61,400 nucleotides of DNA from an uncultured Blastocatellia bacterium (lineage in GTDB: Bacteria > Acidobacteriota > Blastocatellia > Chloracidobacteriales > Chloracidobacteriaceae), in the NCBI GenBank assembly GCA_937934745.1, contig CALGZC010000009.1, positions 1 to 61,400 of the forward strand. Reading direction: 5' to 3'. The translations under genes were made by a program, and so were the position numbers. Below the pieces are notes generated by a model. The model did not search any database, was not told where the DNA came from, and saw nothing but the letters and a program-made list of their open reading frames with translations. The first letter of the stretch is position 1. Each line of letters starts with the position of its first letter. Below are positions 61,152 to 61,400 of the stretch, piece by piece.

Positions 61152-61400
61152 AGCCTCAGAAGCAGCCCCAAGGGAGTCCTTCGACAGGGCTACACATTGC
61201 CCGGTACCATCTCTCACGCTCCGCTCTCCCACACGCCGTTGATGCCGTCGTGCAGGGTTGCCATCCTTCCCGGGTGCCTGAAGGCCGGGGATTCCTCCGG
61301 CGCTCAGACGCGGCATTGCACCACCCCGGAGTCGCTGTGGCGCGGGCGCTGCTCCCCACTGCGGTTCGCTCCACAGGCCATCCGCTCAACGAGCGCCCAT
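61148..61400 (+). CDS. third gene of the sigma operon, cut by the window end
   Basis: An ATG at 61148 overlaps the anti-sigma stop (ATGA) and the frame stays open to the window end (at least 84 codons). The start MKPQKQPQGSPSTG and a basic, Ala/Arg-rich run follow; no family is recognised. Coupled translation is the main support. Confidence 0.5.
   Translation, partial: MKPQKQPQGSPSTGLHIARYHLSRSALPHAVDAVVQGCHPSRVPEGRGFLRRSDAALHHPGVAVARALLPTAVRSTGHPLNERP

Overview
The window is about 61.4 kb of GC-rich, densely coded bacterial chromosome. The best clue to the organism is a short gene at 15688-15915 that reads as CsmA, the baseplate protein of chlorosomes. It sits in one cassette with a bacteriochlorophyll synthase (BchG/BchK type), an ArsA-like ATPase and a PH-like protein. 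The rest of the gene content is that of a diderm heterotroph: LpxC, a fused LptF-LptG, S46 and S55 peptidases, CarD, and ECF sigma/anti-sigma pairs. Together this points to a chlorosome-bearing phototrophic acidobacterium of the Chloracidobacterium type. The genus is inferred from gene content and sequence resemblance, because no database could be searched. I saw no insertion sequence, prophage or CRISPR array.

Layout. 1-13.1 kb: a possible gene tail entering from the left, HrpB helicase, two secreted peptidases (S46 and S55), MutS, then a leftward cell-wall group (DacB, a small membrane protein, Mpl). 13.4-17.4 kb: the rightward chlorosome cassette, ending in a strong intrinsic terminator. 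17.5-26.9 kb: IspH; a leftward FadF/EtfD-like membrane iron-sulphur oxidoreductase behind a FadR-type palindrome; fused LptFG; and a leftward run of methyltransferase, TPR protein and two secreted paralogues. 27.2-32.6 kb: CarD, a CNNM/CBS protein, glutamine synthetase and LpxC. 32.6-35.5 kb: a leftward ECF sigma - anti-sigma - degenerate HtrA operon. 35.6-45.1 kb: a PqqD-like/MEMO fusion, tRNA-Val, homoserine dehydrogenase, HutH, GatA, a HEAT-repeat protein, an active HtrA protease and a glycerophosphodiesterase. 45.3-50.8 kb: a leftward SufR-like regulator with Mrp, HisA, a fused E1 2-oxoacid dehydrogenase and a MerC-like protein. 51-59 kb: ribosomal protein S20, an unknown secreted protein, a short division cluster (RsmH-FtsL-FtsI), an RlmD-type methyltransferase and PepA. 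59.1-61.4 kb: a small basic secreted protein, an orphan strong terminator, a second ECF sigma/anti-sigma pair and a third gene cut by the window end.

How it fits together. The chlorosome cassette joins pigment tail esterification, envelope protein CsmA and two accessory proteins. RNA hairpins flank csmA and may set its expression level apart from its neighbours. The FadF-like protein, its FadR-like operator and the branched-chain-type E1 enzyme suggest electron input from acyl-CoA and branched-chain oxoacid oxidation, which suits a photoheterotroph. Envelope upkeep is heavily represented, with two sigma/anti-sigma pairs, an active and an inactive HtrA, LPS genes and peptidoglycan genes. The genome is compact: four of the six complete convergent gene pairs overlap at their 3' ends.
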